Positions 45,211 to 53,501 of a stretch of 64,000 nt of DNA are shown here, piece after piece. Under the pieces are notes generated by a model that saw nothing but the letters and a program-made list of their open reading frames with translations, was not told the origin of the DNA and searched no databases. Source of the stretch: Alphaproteobacteria bacterium UBA3612 (lineage in GTDB: Bacteria > Pseudomonadota > Alphaproteobacteria > Sphingomonadales > Sphingomonadaceae); contig DFLT01000014.1 of the NCBI GenBank assembly GCA_002375465.1, positions 1-64,000 of the forward strand. The letters run 5' to 3'. Position 1 is the stretch's first letter. Every line of letters begins with the position of its first letter. Both the position numbers and the translations under genes were made by a program.

Positions 45211-46083
45211 TCAGGTCTGGAACGTATCGCATGCGGCGGGGTCGCCCGTTTCCATGCCACGCTGGAACCATTGTTGCCGCTGGGCCGACGTACCGTGGGT
45301 GAAGCTGTCGGGCGTCACATATCCTTGCGCCTCTCGCTGCAGGCGGTCGTCTCCAATAGCATTCGCGGCGGCCAGAGCCTCTTGCAGATCGCCGGGATCG
45401 AGATTCTTTTGATTGCCATACGCAAATACGCCCGCGTAGCAATCGGCCTGTAATTCCATGCGTACCTGCAACTCATTCTGCTCGCTGCGCCCCACGCGCG
45501 CCTGCTGACGGCGTATTTCTTCCGACATGCCGGTCACCGTTTGCACATGATGGCCAACCTCGTGGGCGACGACGTAAGCGGCGGCGAAATCGCCGACGCC
45601 GCCCATCTGCGCCAGCTGGTCGAAGAAGCTGGTGTCGATGTAGATCCGCTGATCAGCGGGACAGTAGAAGGGACCTGTGGCCGATTGCGCGGCGCCGCAT
45701 CCGGATTGCCCCCGACCGGCGTAAAAAATCAACGTCGGTTCGGGATAATCTTCCCCAGCCTGCGCGAATTCGGCATTCCAGACATCCTCCGTATCGGCAA
45801 GGACCACGCAGGTGAACGCGTGGATATCGCTGCGGTCGCAGCCTGTGCCAGCTCCGGCGGTTGCCACGGGGTCGGTAACAGGCTGGCCACCGCCGCCCAT
45901 GCCCAGGACGCTAAGCGGGTTGCCGCCCATCACCCAAATGACGATGCCGATAATGACGATGGTCCCGATGGAAAGGCCGCCCTTGCCGCCGATGGGAAGT
46001 CCGCCGCCGCCCATGCGAAAGCCGCCGCTGCGTCCCGTCTGGTCGCCTATATTGCTGCTCTGTCTGCGGCCGCGCCATTTCAT
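45211..46083 (-). CDS. YpfJ-type neutral zinc metallopeptidase
   Basis: 290 residues. One N-terminal membrane helix (TIVIIGIVIWVMG) follows a Gly-rich basic segment. The large outer domain has the zinc motif HEVGHH (H174, E175, H178) and RMELQADCYAGVFA, in which the Glu is the third ligand candidate. Six cysteines outside the helix could form disulfides. The family (PF04228, E. coli YpfJ) is widespread, but its substrates are not known. The active site is complete. The gene is alone on its strand. Confidence 0.9.
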   Translation of the reverse strand: MKWRGRRQSSNIGDQTGRSGGFRMGGGGLPIGGKGGLSIGTIVIIGIVIWVMGGNPLSVLGMGGGGQPVTDPVATAGAGTGCDRSDIHAFTCVVLADTEDVWNAEFAQAGEDYPEPTLIFYAGRGQSGCGAAQSATGPFYCPADQRIYIDTSFFDQLAQMGGVGDFAAAYVVAHEVGHHVQTVTGMSEEIRRQQARVGRSEQNELQVRMELQADCYAGVFAYGNQKNLDPGDLQEALAAANAIGDDRLQREAQGYVTPDSFTHGTSAQRQQWFQRGMETGDPAACDTFQT

Positions 46084-46197
46084 GTGGATGCCCTCCCTTT
46101 TGCAGGATGACGCGCGACAATGGAGCGCGGTTCCCTGTTGATTAAGTACCCGGAAAGCCTGCTGTCATGGTGTTGCGCCGAAAACCTAGCCGAAGGG

Positions 46198-46228
46198 TTG
46201 ACGCTGTGCCCCCGCCGATTCATATATA
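46198..46228 (+). promoter_or_regulatory. sigma-70-type promoter of an orphan small transcript
   Basis: TTGACG (46198-46203) is followed after 17 bases by CATATA (46221-46226); TATATA two bases later is another -10 choice. The pair is among the best in the window. It points at the small frame at 46265. Confidence 0.6.
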
Positions 46229-46264
46229 TGGCCAAGTTCAACGTAAGCGAAGGGAGGTGATCCG

Positions 46265-46321
46265 ATGTCTCATGGTTCAGAAAAGAGGTCGGTTCAGTCT
46301 GTTCGGAGGATCGCTGCCTAA
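46265..46321 (+). CDS. 18-codon small ORF behind an exceptional ribosome binding site
   Basis: The frame codes MSHGSEKRSVQSVRRIAA. Upstream, GGAGGTGATCC (46253-46263) matches 11 consecutive bases of the complement of the 16S rRNA 3' end, with GGAGG seven bases from the ATG. A promoter stands at 46198. A second frame of 18 codons begins at ATG 46272 in the +1 frame (MVQKRGRFSLFGGSLPKR, stop 46326-46328). Both peptides are basic. No larger gene follows on this strand. It may be a small protein, a leader peptide or part of a regulatory RNA. I recognise neither peptide. Confidence 0.4.
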   Translation: MSHGSEKRSVQSVRRIAA

Positions 46322-46328
46322 ACGGTAG

Positions 46329-46459
46329 CCATTCGGGTCTTCCGGGTCGTACGTCCGGCCGCTGACCATGTTAGAGGGGTCGCTTGTTCCCGAGGGGGCA
46401 GGCGGCCCTTCTGCGTTTTGGCGGGTGCGGCATTTGTGTCCCCTTCCGGGGACCGCGTT
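46329..46459. other. hairpin-rich stretch after the small ORF
   Basis: Part of 376 bases (46084-46459) with no larger gene. A stem GCTGCC/GGTAGC surrounds 46320. A strong hairpin GTCCCC-TTCC-GGGGAC lies at 46438-46453, seven bases from the end of the convergent YaiI-like gene. No clear T run follows either one. Confidence 0.45.
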
Positions 46460-46918
46460 CTAATTTGTGCGCTTTAACTGCATGATGGCGGTGTCGAGAG
46501 CGGACAGGAAGCGTGACCGGTCTTCCTTTCGAAAGGGCGCGGGGCCGCCAATATTCGTCGTTTCCGCGCCCGCCCTGAGGTCGGCCATGATGGCGCGGGT
46601 AGCGATGGCACCGCCGATCGACGCGCTGGTGAAGGGCTTGCCGTTATTTCCGATAACCGTCGCGCCCGCCTTTATGCAGCGATCCGCCAGCAGGATATCG
46701 GCGGTGGTCACGATGGTATTCTCGCCTGCCTGCTCTGCAATGTAATCGTCCGCGGCGTCGAAACCGTCGCTGACGACGTTTAGCGAAATCAGCGGATGAT
46801 CGGGCAGACGAAGATATTGGTTCGCGACGATCACCACGGGAACCTCGTGGCGCCACGCGACCTTGTAGATTTCGTCTTTCACCGGGCAGGCATCGGCATC
46901 GACCAGGATTCGTATCAT
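46460..46918 (-). CDS. YaiI/YqxD family protein (DUF188)
   Basis: 152 residues from the ATG at 46918, which overlaps the stop of the M23 gene (ATGA). The family pattern is ILVDADACPVKDEIYKVA, VVSDGFDAADDYI and TADILLADRCIKAGA, followed by NIGGPAPFRKEDRSRFLSAL. The acidic residues and the fold resemble PIN-type nucleases, but no activity is established for the family. Translation is coupled to the peptidase gene upstream. Confidence 0.9.
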   Translation of the reverse strand: MIRILVDADACPVKDEIYKVAWRHEVPVVIVANQYLRLPDHPLISLNVVSDGFDAADDYIAEQAGENTIVTTADILLADRCIKAGATVIGNNGKPFTSASIGGAIATRAIMADLRAGAETTNIGGPAPFRKEDRSRFLSALDTAIMQLKRTN

Positions 46919-47562
46919 TGCACGGCAAAGACCTGGTAGGGATCGACAGCTTCGCCCTGCCACCAATTTTTTTCTGGGCCCAGTCGCTCGATTGCGAAAT
47001 GAAGGTGCGGGGCGTCGTCGTCGGCATTCCCTGTTGAGCCCACGGTGCCGATCACCTGCCCCCGCCGCACGGCATCGCCCTCTTCGATATCGTCGGCGCG
47101 GCTATCCAAATGGGCGTAATAATAGACCCAGCTTTCGGTGGGATCGAACTGATAGATGGTGGTGCCGCCCTGGTCCGAATCGAAGAATTTCACGAGAACG
47201 CCATCGTCCACAGCGCGCACGGGCGTGCCGCGCGCGGCCATGAAGTCCAGGGCTTGGTGAGCGCGCCCCTCGCCTCGGGAATCGTCGAACTGCGGCGTCA
47301 GGTCGGACAGATCGTAGCCGGCCACGGGGAGTGTCAGTTCCTTCGCCATAAGCTCCGGTGTCGCAGATGGAGAAGGCGAAAACACGATATCTTCCGGCGG
47401 GTCGGTGGCGATTTCTTCGGGCGGAATAGCAGTAGCCGGGGTGTCGACCATTTGCGGGGGCGGTGCCGCGCGGTCTGTGCGCTCATACAGGAACAGCCAG
47501 GCTGCGCTGGTCGCCAGGGCAGTCAGAATGGCTGTGGCGAGAATGATACCGAACGTGCGCAT
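46915..47562 (-). CDS. M23-family (LytM-type) peptidase
   Basis: 215 residues. An N-terminal membrane anchor (IILATAILTALATSAAWLFL) is followed by a Pro-rich linker and the M23 domain. Zinc ligands are H102 and D106 in AHQALDF and H188 in PHLHFAI; H151 (YYAHLD) and H186 are catalytic. With all residues present, it should cut peptidoglycan crosslinks or act on similar peptides at the outer face of the inner membrane. No coiled coil is seen, unlike EnvC. It overlaps the YaiI-like gene by four bases. Confidence 0.88.
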   Translation of the reverse strand: MRTFGIILATAILTALATSAAWLFLYERTDRAAPPPQMVDTPATAIPPEEIATDPPEDIVFSPSPSATPELMAKELTLPVAGYDLSDLTPQFDDSRGEGRAHQALDFMAARGTPVRAVDDGVLVKFFDSDQGGTTIYQFDPTESWVYYYAHLDSRADDIEEGDAVRRGQVIGTVGSTGNADDDAPHLHFAIERLGPEKNWWQGEAVDPYQVFAVQ

Positions 47563-47723
47563 GGCGGGATGTCTGCCGCCGAATGGCGCGCTTCACAAGT
47601 CGTCCCGTGCACGCGCTGCGATGAGCCGTACCCATCGTTCATGGTGGTTTCAGGCGTAATTTCTTATGATTGCGCGAAGGCAAGCGCGATCGAAGGATGG
47701 CGCGGAATAGATTTGGGTTTTTT

Positions 47724-48275
47724 ATGATCAATCGACGTCAAATATTCTCAACCGGGGCGAAGGCGCTGGCCGGCGGCGCGGCGGTGTTGTCGTTTCCGCA
47801 TATTGCACGGGCCGATGTGCTCGCCGCCAGTGAAAAGCGGCTGAGCTTTTTCAATACACATACGTCGGAAAAGACACGGTCGCTGTTCTGGGCAGACGGC
47901 CAGCCGATTGCCGAGGGCCTGAAGGAGATCGACCACATCCTGCGCGATTGGCGTACAGGCGATGTGGAGGTCATGGACCGGGATCTTCTGGACCTGCTGC
48001 ATGGACTGACGGCCAAAGTGGGTCGTGCAGAAGAGGAATTGCACATCATTTCGGGTTATCGCAGTCCGAAAACGAACAATATGCTGCGGAGCCAATCATC
48101 GGGCGTGGCGAAGAAGAGCCTGCACCAGCAAGGAAAGGCGATCGACATCCGCCTGCCGGGGACGGAATTGCCGAAATTGCGCAATGCCGCCATGGCGATG
48201 AAGGCGGGCGGCGTCGGCTATTATGAAAGCAGCCAGTTCATCCACGTGGACACGGGGCGCGTGCGCTACTGGTAG
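47724..48275 (+). CDS. DUF882/M15-type peptidoglycan peptidase
   Basis: 183 residues from the ATG at 47724; ATG 47697 and TTG 47670 are possible earlier starts. The N-terminus has a twin-arginine signal (INRRQIFSTGAKALAGGA). The domain shows the YcbK/DUF882 pattern: RLSFFNTHTSE, IISGYRSPKTNNMLR, SLHQQGKAIDIRLPG with the zinc ligands H and D, and FIHVDTGRVRYW at the end. E. coli MepK of this family cuts 3-3 crosslinks in peptidoglycan. It is divergent from the M23 peptidase. Both enzymes act on the wall, which makes a shared role plausible. Confidence 0.88.
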   Translation: MINRRQIFSTGAKALAGGAAVLSFPHIARADVLAASEKRLSFFNTHTSEKTRSLFWADGQPIAEGLKEIDHILRDWRTGDVEVMDRDLLDLLHGLTAKVGRAEEELHIISGYRSPKTNNMLRSQSSGVAKKSLHQQGKAIDIRLPGTELPKLRNAAMAMKAGGVGYYESSQFIHVDTGRVRYW

Positions 48276-48325
48276 ATCCGGCATTTGCATTGCAAGGCGG
48301 CACCGGCGACCATAGCTATCGTGGC

Positions 48326-49240
48326 ATGGATGCACCGGCGCCCTTCACAAATCCCGCCATCACGGCACGCGGAGAGGCGCGCGCCTCAGTTGATTTTCGT
48401 GGCCTGGATACGCTGTGGCTGAACACGGGTACGCTTTGCAACCTTGCCTGTGAGCACTGCTATATCGAAAGTTCCCCCACGAATGACCGGCTGGTGTATC
48501 TGCATCGCAGCGACGTCCGCCGTATGTTGGACGAGGTCGCGGCAGGCGGCCATCCGCTAAGCGAGATCGGCATTACCGGCGGCGAGCCGTTCATGAATCC
48601 TGACATTGACGGCATTATCGCCGATTGTCTGGGCACGGGTGTCGACGTGCTGATCCTGACGAATGCCATGACGCCTATGCGCCATCACAAAGACGCGCTG
48701 CGGCGGATGCGTTCGCCGCGGCTGACGCTGAGGGTCAGTCTGGACCATTATGATCCGGTGAGACATGAAAAGGAGAGGGGGCCACGTTCCTTTCGCCCAG
48801 CCATGGAAGGACTGAAATGGCTGTCCGACGAAGGATTTGAAGTTGCCGTTGCCGGACGCCTGTTCGACAGTGGTGACGAAGCGGGAATGCGTTCAGGCTA
48901 TGCCGACATGTTTGCGCGCGAGTCGATCGACATAGACGCGCACGATCCTGAACGTCTGGTCCTGTTCCCGGAAATGGACGATAGCAGCCAGGTCCCCGAG
49001 ATCACCACTGCTTGCTGGCAAATCCTGGGCAAGAATCCGGACGACCTGATGTGCGCCAGCCAGAGAATGCTGGTTCGCCGCAAGGGCGCGGAGCAGGCGA
49101 CGCTGGCCGCCTGTACGCTGCTGCCCTATGATCCGGAGTTCGATCTGGGACCGACCATTCGCGGCGCCAGCGGCAGTGTCGCGCTGAATCATCGATGGTG
49201 CGCGCAATTCTGCGTTCTGGGTGGCGGAAGCTGCGGCTGA
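48326..49240 (+). CDS. radical SAM protein of unknown substrate
   Basis: 304 residues from the ATG at 48326; a TTG at 48290 is possible. The iron-sulfur motif is CNLACEHCY (C38, C42, C45), followed by GITGGEPFMNPD (GGEP 85-88). The C-terminal 100 residues contain five further cysteines (ACWQIL, LMCASQ, AACTLLP, WCAQFCVLGGGSCG), which might hold an extra cluster, though the spacing is not that of a plain SPASM domain. No peptide precursor or partner enzyme is seen nearby. It lies 50 bases after the DUF882 gene. Confidence 0.82.
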   Translation: MDAPAPFTNPAITARGEARASVDFRGLDTLWLNTGTLCNLACEHCYIESSPTNDRLVYLHRSDVRRMLDEVAAGGHPLSEIGITGGEPFMNPDIDGIIADCLGTGVDVLILTNAMTPMRHHKDALRRMRSPRLTLRVSLDHYDPVRHEKERGPRSFRPAMEGLKWLSDEGFEVAVAGRLFDSGDEAGMRSGYADMFARESIDIDAHDPERLVLFPEMDDSSQVPEITTACWQILGKNPDDLMCASQRMLVRRKGAEQATLAACTLLPYDPEFDLGPTIRGASGSVALNHRWCAQFCVLGGGSCG

Positions 49241-49244
49241 CAAG

Positions 49245-50504
49245 CTATTCGGCGTAGAGTGGCAGCTGATCTAGCTCCTTATCTATTTGCTCTCTAACGG
49301 CCCGAAATCGTTCGCTGTTGATCGTGCCCATGTCTTCCTCGAATTCAGAATCCGTAAGCCCCTCCACCCTCCGAAGTGCGGTTGGGGGCAGCAAATCGCC
49401 TGGCTCTGCACGCGCGAGGAGAGCCTGAACACGTGCCGTCCGTGCCGGGTCGGCCAAGGCCTGACCCAGGCGCAAACCTGCCCGATCGGCCGTAAGATCG
49501 ACGAAGCTGAAGCCGCTGCCACCCGGTAGGCTGTCATCCAGTTCTTTCCATTCGCCCAGTGCCGATCCCAGGCCTGAATTGCTGGTGGCGAGCGCCGCGG
49601 AAAGTGTGAAATGCTTGGCAAGATCGTTCCGCCCGCCAAGCTGTGCCATCAATATGGTGGGAGCGTCGACCTGTGTCGTGGTGGATGCGGCGCCAGCCAT
49701 TTGCATGACACCCGGTCCTACAATTGCCGCTGCCATTCCGACGGTCCGGCCAACAGCCACCTCTGCAGCGACGGGTGAATCCGCAAAAGTAATACGATAA
49801 AGCGCTGAGAGCGTCGGCTGCTCCGCCAGGAAATCCGCCTTTTCCGTTAGTTGCGCATAGGTGTCCCAGGCAGCCTCTGTGCTGACCTCTGACGCATGGC
49901 CGGATAGGCGGCGAAGCGCGCGGGTCAGTTCCTGCGGGACGTCCACCGTCATCTGCAATTTTTTCGGATCGAACTGCACGCCCGTGAACATGCTGTCCAG
50001 CGTTGGCGGAGGCTGCGGCTGGTCCGCCCAGAGCCATGCCAGCAGAAAATTCGCTGCCGCCTCCGACAGTTGCGGGGGCAGGGCCACTTTACCCGCGCGG
50101 GCATGGATGCGGGCCGTGCCGTCGGGGGTCTGCGCGGCGATATGCGCAGACAGATTCAGCCAAGTGTGCTCCGCAAGTCTGAGCGACGCCTGCGCACGCA
50201 GCCGGTCGGCGAGGATTGCAGCATTGAAGTCCAGTTCGGGCGCGCTGTGGGAAATAAGCCGTGCCGCGCTGGCAATTTCCTCCTTGCGAATGGAAACGTC
50301 GGTCGGCTTGTTCTGACGCACCGCCCAGATGCTTCTGATCGCCAGCATCCGGGATGCCCCCACGTCCACGGCGCGCGGTGCCGGCGTTTCCGACGCGATG
50401 GGCTGCGACGAGAGCAGGCTCGCCCCCAGGAAGGCAAGGGCTGCTGTGAAGAACAGCGACAAACGAAAGAGGATGCGGATCACGGCGCTGCCATATCCCA
50501 GCAT
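49245..50504 (-). CDS. hypothetical envelope protein
   Basis: 419 residues. One N-terminal hydrophobic segment (LFRLSLFFTAALAFLGASLL) may be a signal or an anchor. The middle is helical with a Gly/Ala-rich patch (GRTVGMAAAIVGPGVMQMAG). The C-terminal third has the recognisable block GGRNDLAKHFTLSAALATSN, then GGSGFSFVDLTADRAG, seen in uncharacterised proteobacterial envelope proteins. The paired His and Asp there could bind metal. Function unknown. It is convergent with the radical SAM gene (4-base gap) and lies 36 bases downstream of folP on the same strand. Confidence 0.7.
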   Translation of the reverse strand: MLGYGSAVIRILFRLSLFFTAALAFLGASLLSSQPIASETPAPRAVDVGASRMLAIRSIWAVRQNKPTDVSIRKEEIASAARLISHSAPELDFNAAILADRLRAQASLRLAEHTWLNLSAHIAAQTPDGTARIHARAGKVALPPQLSEAAANFLLAWLWADQPQPPPTLDSMFTGVQFDPKKLQMTVDVPQELTRALRRLSGHASEVSTEAAWDTYAQLTEKADFLAEQPTLSALYRITFADSPVAAEVAVGRTVGMAAAIVGPGVMQMAGAASTTTQVDAPTILMAQLGGRNDLAKHFTLSAALATSNSGLGSALGEWKELDDSLPGGSGFSFVDLTADRAGLRLGQALADPARTARVQALLARAEPGDLLPPTALRRVEGLTDSEFEEDMGTINSERFRAVREQIDKELDQLPLYAE

Positions 50505-50540
50505 TGCTGTCCGGTATATGGTTTCCGGTGCCCGTGTCGA

Positions 50541-51644
50541 TCAGACGTGCGGAGACCCGGGCGGGGAGAGTGCAGCATCGCGCAGGCCGCGCCAGACGCG
50601 CACGGCCTGAACGCTTTCCGGCACGTCGTGAACGCGGAACAATTGAATGCCCTGGGCCAGACCGGCGGAGACAATTGCAAGCGAACCGCCGAGCCGCTGT
50701 TCAACCGGCGCCTCGCCTGCCAGCGCGCCGATGAAGCGCTTGCGGCTGGCACCTAATAGCAGCGGAACGCCGAGACCGTGAAACAGGGCAAGGCCGTTAA
50801 GCAATTCCAGATTGTGGCGCACCGTCTTGCCGAAGCCGATGCCGGGATCGGCGATGATGCGCGCGCGGGGAATACCCGCCGCCTCCGCAATTGCGATGCG
50901 TTCCGACAGCCAATCGTAAATATCGAGCAGGGTGTGATCGTAGCGCGGGGTGTTTTGCATCGTGCGCGGATCGCCCTGTGCGTGCATGATGATGACGGGT
51001 GCGCCGCTGTCGGCAACGACACCCAGGCTGCGGTCGTCATGGGTCAGGCCGCTGATGTCGTTGACGATGCGTGCTCCGCGCGAAAGTGCATCCTGCATGA
51101 CGCTGGCTTTCCGGGTGTCGATACTGATCAGCATCTCGGCATGGGCAAGGTGATCGAGGACCGGCGCGACCCTGTCGATTTCGTCCTGTTCCCAGACTGG
51201 CTCCGCGCCCGGACGGGTGGATTCGCCGCCAATGTCGATGATCGCCGCACCCGCCGCCGCCATATCGAACGCGGCCCCGGCCGCGGCAGCCGGGTCTGCA
51301 TGAGCGCCGCCGTCAGAAAAGCTGTCCGGCGTCATGTTGAGAATGCCCATTATCTGCGGCTCTTCGAAGCGCAATGTGCGCGGGCCGAGCGAAAGGGGAG
51401 GGCGGGGCGCCGTGATGCGCCCCCAGTCCGGATGATCCTGAAGAGCGCCCAGTTCTGCCACGGGAACCAGCCGCGCGGGCTCATTTCGAGACAGTATCTC
51501 GACCTGAGAGAACCAAAGCGCACCCCCTGCCAGCCGTGCAACCAGCCCATCGAAGCCGAAAGGGGCATCGACAAAGCCCGTGGGCCGCAAATAGCTGTCC
51601 TGCGTCACCGGGTCAGTGGGCAGCGGCGCGGCTGCGATAGGCAT
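50541..51644 (-). CDS. folP: dihydropteroate synthase
   Basis: 367 residues from the ATG at 51644. Core motifs are IMGILNMTPDSFSDGG, DIGGESTRPGA, IVNDISGL, IIMHAQGDPRTMQ, DPGIGFGKT and LLGASRKRFIG. The first 100 residues are an N-terminal extension found in many alphaproteobacterial enzymes. It joins p-aminobenzoate to the pterin in folate synthesis and is the sulfonamide target. The start overlaps the end of ccrM by 32 bases, and ccrM-folP are probably co-transcribed. Confidence 0.94.
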   Translation of the reverse strand: MPIAAAPLPTDPVTQDSYLRPTGFVDAPFGFDGLVARLAGGALWFSQVEILSRNEPARLVPVAELGALQDHPDWGRITAPRPPLSLGPRTLRFEEPQIMGILNMTPDSFSDGGAHADPAAAAGAAFDMAAAGAAIIDIGGESTRPGAEPVWEQDEIDRVAPVLDHLAHAEMLISIDTRKASVMQDALSRGARIVNDISGLTHDDRSLGVVADSGAPVIIMHAQGDPRTMQNTPRYDHTLLDIYDWLSERIAIAEAAGIPRARIIADPGIGFGKTVRHNLELLNGLALFHGLGVPLLLGASRKRFIGALAGEAPVEQRLGGSLAIVSAGLAQGIQLFRVHDVPESVQAVRVWRGLRDAALSPPGSPHV

Positions 51645-52704
51645 CCCGAAGCGCGTCCAGCGGCTGCAGCGTGCCACCCTTTTCCGTATGCCAGAAGGTC
51701 CAGCCGTTACACGACGGCGCCTTTTGCACCAGCGCACCCAGCTTGTGGATTGACCCGGTTTCCCGCCCGATTGCCAGCGAACCGTCCGCCCGAACGCGGG
51801 CCTGCCAGCGGCGGCGGGGATCGGTAAGAACCGTTCCCGGATTGATGAAGCCGTTTTCGACCAGCGTTCCGAACGGCACCTTTGGCTGGGCGCGGCGGCC
51901 CTGGCTGACCTCCAGCGCGTCGGCGGGCAGCGGCTCGACAGCGTCGATCCGCGCCTGCGCCACGTCGATATAGCCCTGTTCCCGCTCCATGCCGATAAAG
52001 CTGCGCCCGAGACGCCGCGCGACCGCGCCGGTGGTGCCAGACCCCATGAAAGGATCCAGGACCACCGCCCCCGGCACGCTGCATGCGGCCAGAATGCGAT
52101 AGAGCAGCGCCTCGGGTTTCTGCGTTGGGTGTGCCTTCGCGCCGTCGACCTTGGCGCGCTCCGCCCCGTTGCAGATGGGGATCAGCCAGTCGGACCGCAT
52201 TTGCAGGTCGTCGTTCATGGCCTTCATCGCGTGATAATTGAACGTATAGCGCGCCTTGTCGCTCTTCGCCGCCCAGATCAGGGTTTCATGCGCATTGGTA
52301 AAGCGCGTCCCCTTGAAATTGGGCATGGGGTTCGACTTGCGCCAGACGACATCGTTCAGAATCCACAGTCCGGCATCCTGAACGGCGGTGCCGACGCGGA
52401 ATATATTATGATAGCTGCCGATCACCCACAGGGCGCCATTGTCCTTCAGAACGCGCCGGGCCTGCGCCAGCCAGTTGCGCGTGAATTCGTCATAGGCGGC
52501 AAAGCTGTCGAAATGGTCCCAGGCGTCATCTACTGCATCGACCGTCTTGCCCTCTGGCCGGGTCAGGTCGCCGTTCAGCTGCAGATTATAGGGCGGGTCG
52601 GCAAAGATCAGATCGACCGATTTCGCCGGCAGCAACGCCATTTGCTCTATGCAGTCGCCCTTGATGATGCGGCTGGTCGGCTCGCTGTCCATTGCTGCTG
52701 ACAT
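51613..52704 (-). CDS. ccrM: CcrM-type GANTC adenine methyltransferase
   Basis: 363 residues from the ATG at 52704; ATG 52692 and a GTG at 52794 are alternatives. The order DPPY (36-39) before FMGSGTTG makes it a beta-class N6-adenine enzyme. AHPTQKPEALLYRIL and the C-terminal domain (PSCNGWTFWHTEKGG) are typical of CcrM, which methylates GANTC once per cell cycle in Alphaproteobacteria. GANTC sites stand upstream (52796, 52893), as in Caulobacter, where methylation limits ccrM expression. The gene is followed by folP. Confidence 0.94.
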   Translation of the reverse strand: MSAAMDSEPTSRIIKGDCIEQMALLPAKSVDLIFADPPYNLQLNGDLTRPEGKTVDAVDDAWDHFDSFAAYDEFTRNWLAQARRVLKDNGALWVIGSYHNIFRVGTAVQDAGLWILNDVVWRKSNPMPNFKGTRFTNAHETLIWAAKSDKARYTFNYHAMKAMNDDLQMRSDWLIPICNGAERAKVDGAKAHPTQKPEALLYRILAACSVPGAVVLDPFMGSGTTGAVARRLGRSFIGMEREQGYIDVAQARIDAVEPLPADALEVSQGRRAQPKVPFGTLVENGFINPGTVLTDPRRRWQARVRADGSLAIGRETGSIHKLGALVQKAPSCNGWTFWHTEKGGTLQPLDALRDAYRSRAAAH

Positions 52705-52795
52705 GATCGTTTTCTTCGCCCCTTTATCTGATGGAGCGGACCCTGCGTCGACCGGAGTCGGCAGGTCAAGTCGCACGAATCCAGTGTGTTGCACT

Positions 52796-52824
52796 GAGTC
52801 GCTGAAACATTAAGGAAACAAAAA
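52796..52824 (-). promoter_or_regulatory. possible ccrM control region: GANTC and a CtrA-like box
   Basis: GAGTC (52796-52800) is a GANTC site. On the minus strand TTTT-N7-TTAA (52824 to 52810) resembles the CtrA box TTAA-N7-TTAA with one half degenerate. A second GANTC lies at 52893-52897. Caulobacter ccrM uses the same elements, so a similar control is likely but unproved. Confidence 0.4.
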
Positions 52825-52895
52825 CCGCGGGCACAATTTATGGAGTCGCCGCCGCGAAGATAAACACCACCCCTAGTGGGTGTTGCCCAAAAGAC

Positions 52896-53501
52896 TCAAT
52901 TACAGGCCTTATTCAAAACCGCCCGGACAGGGGCGAAACTGCGGCGGTGATGCATGGTGGCGCCATGGGCCGTCAGCGCGCGATGATGTGGCGGCGTGCC
53001 ATAGCCCTGGTTCGTTTCCCACCCATAGGCCGGGTAATGGCGCGCCAGATCCTTCATCAGGCGATCCCGCGTTACCTTTGCCACGATGGAGGCGGCGGCG
53101 ATCGAAATGCATTTCGCGTCCCCCTTGACGATGGTGCGGCACGCACGGTGCCATTTCGGCGCACGGTTGCCGTCGATCAGGACCATGGTCGGCTGCCGGG
53201 GAAGGGCGGCCACTGCGCGCTCCATCGCCAGCATGGTGGCCCATAATATGTTCAGGCGGTCTATCTCAGCCACCTCGGCGCGACCGACGCCCACATGCGC
53301 CCGCGTCATGATCAGGTCGAACAATGCCTCTCTACGGGCCGCGGTCAGCACCTTTGAGTCTGCCACTCCGTCGGGCAGGGCATCGGCGTCGAGGATCACC
53401 GCTGCGGCAACCACGGGTCCGGCCAGCGGACCCCGCCCTGCTTCATCGACACCGCACACCGGGTGCGGTCCCCGGCTTTCCTCCTCATAGGTGGGTATCA
53501 T
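52896..53501 (-). CDS. rnhB: ribonuclease HII
   Basis: 201 residues from the ATG at 53501, which overlaps the thiD stop (ATGA); a TTG at 53519 is not needed. VCGVDEAGRGPLAGPVVAAA contains the first catalytic Asp-Glu, and IDGNRAP and ASIVAKVTRDRLM follow. The end YGWETNQGYGTPPHHRAL is also typical. The enzyme removes ribonucleotides from DNA. It lies upstream of ccrM on the same strand with a 191-base gap, in which a weak hairpin (CACCC-CTAGT-GGGTG near 52867-52881) may end its transcript. Confidence 0.93.
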   Translation of the reverse strand: MIPTYEEESRGPHPVCGVDEAGRGPLAGPVVAAAVILDADALPDGVADSKVLTAARREALFDLIMTRAHVGVGRAEVAEIDRLNILWATMLAMERAVAALPRQPTMVLIDGNRAPKWHRACRTIVKGDAKCISIAAASIVAKVTRDRLMKDLARHYPAYGWETNQGYGTPPHHRALTAHGATMHHRRSFAPVRAVLNKACN

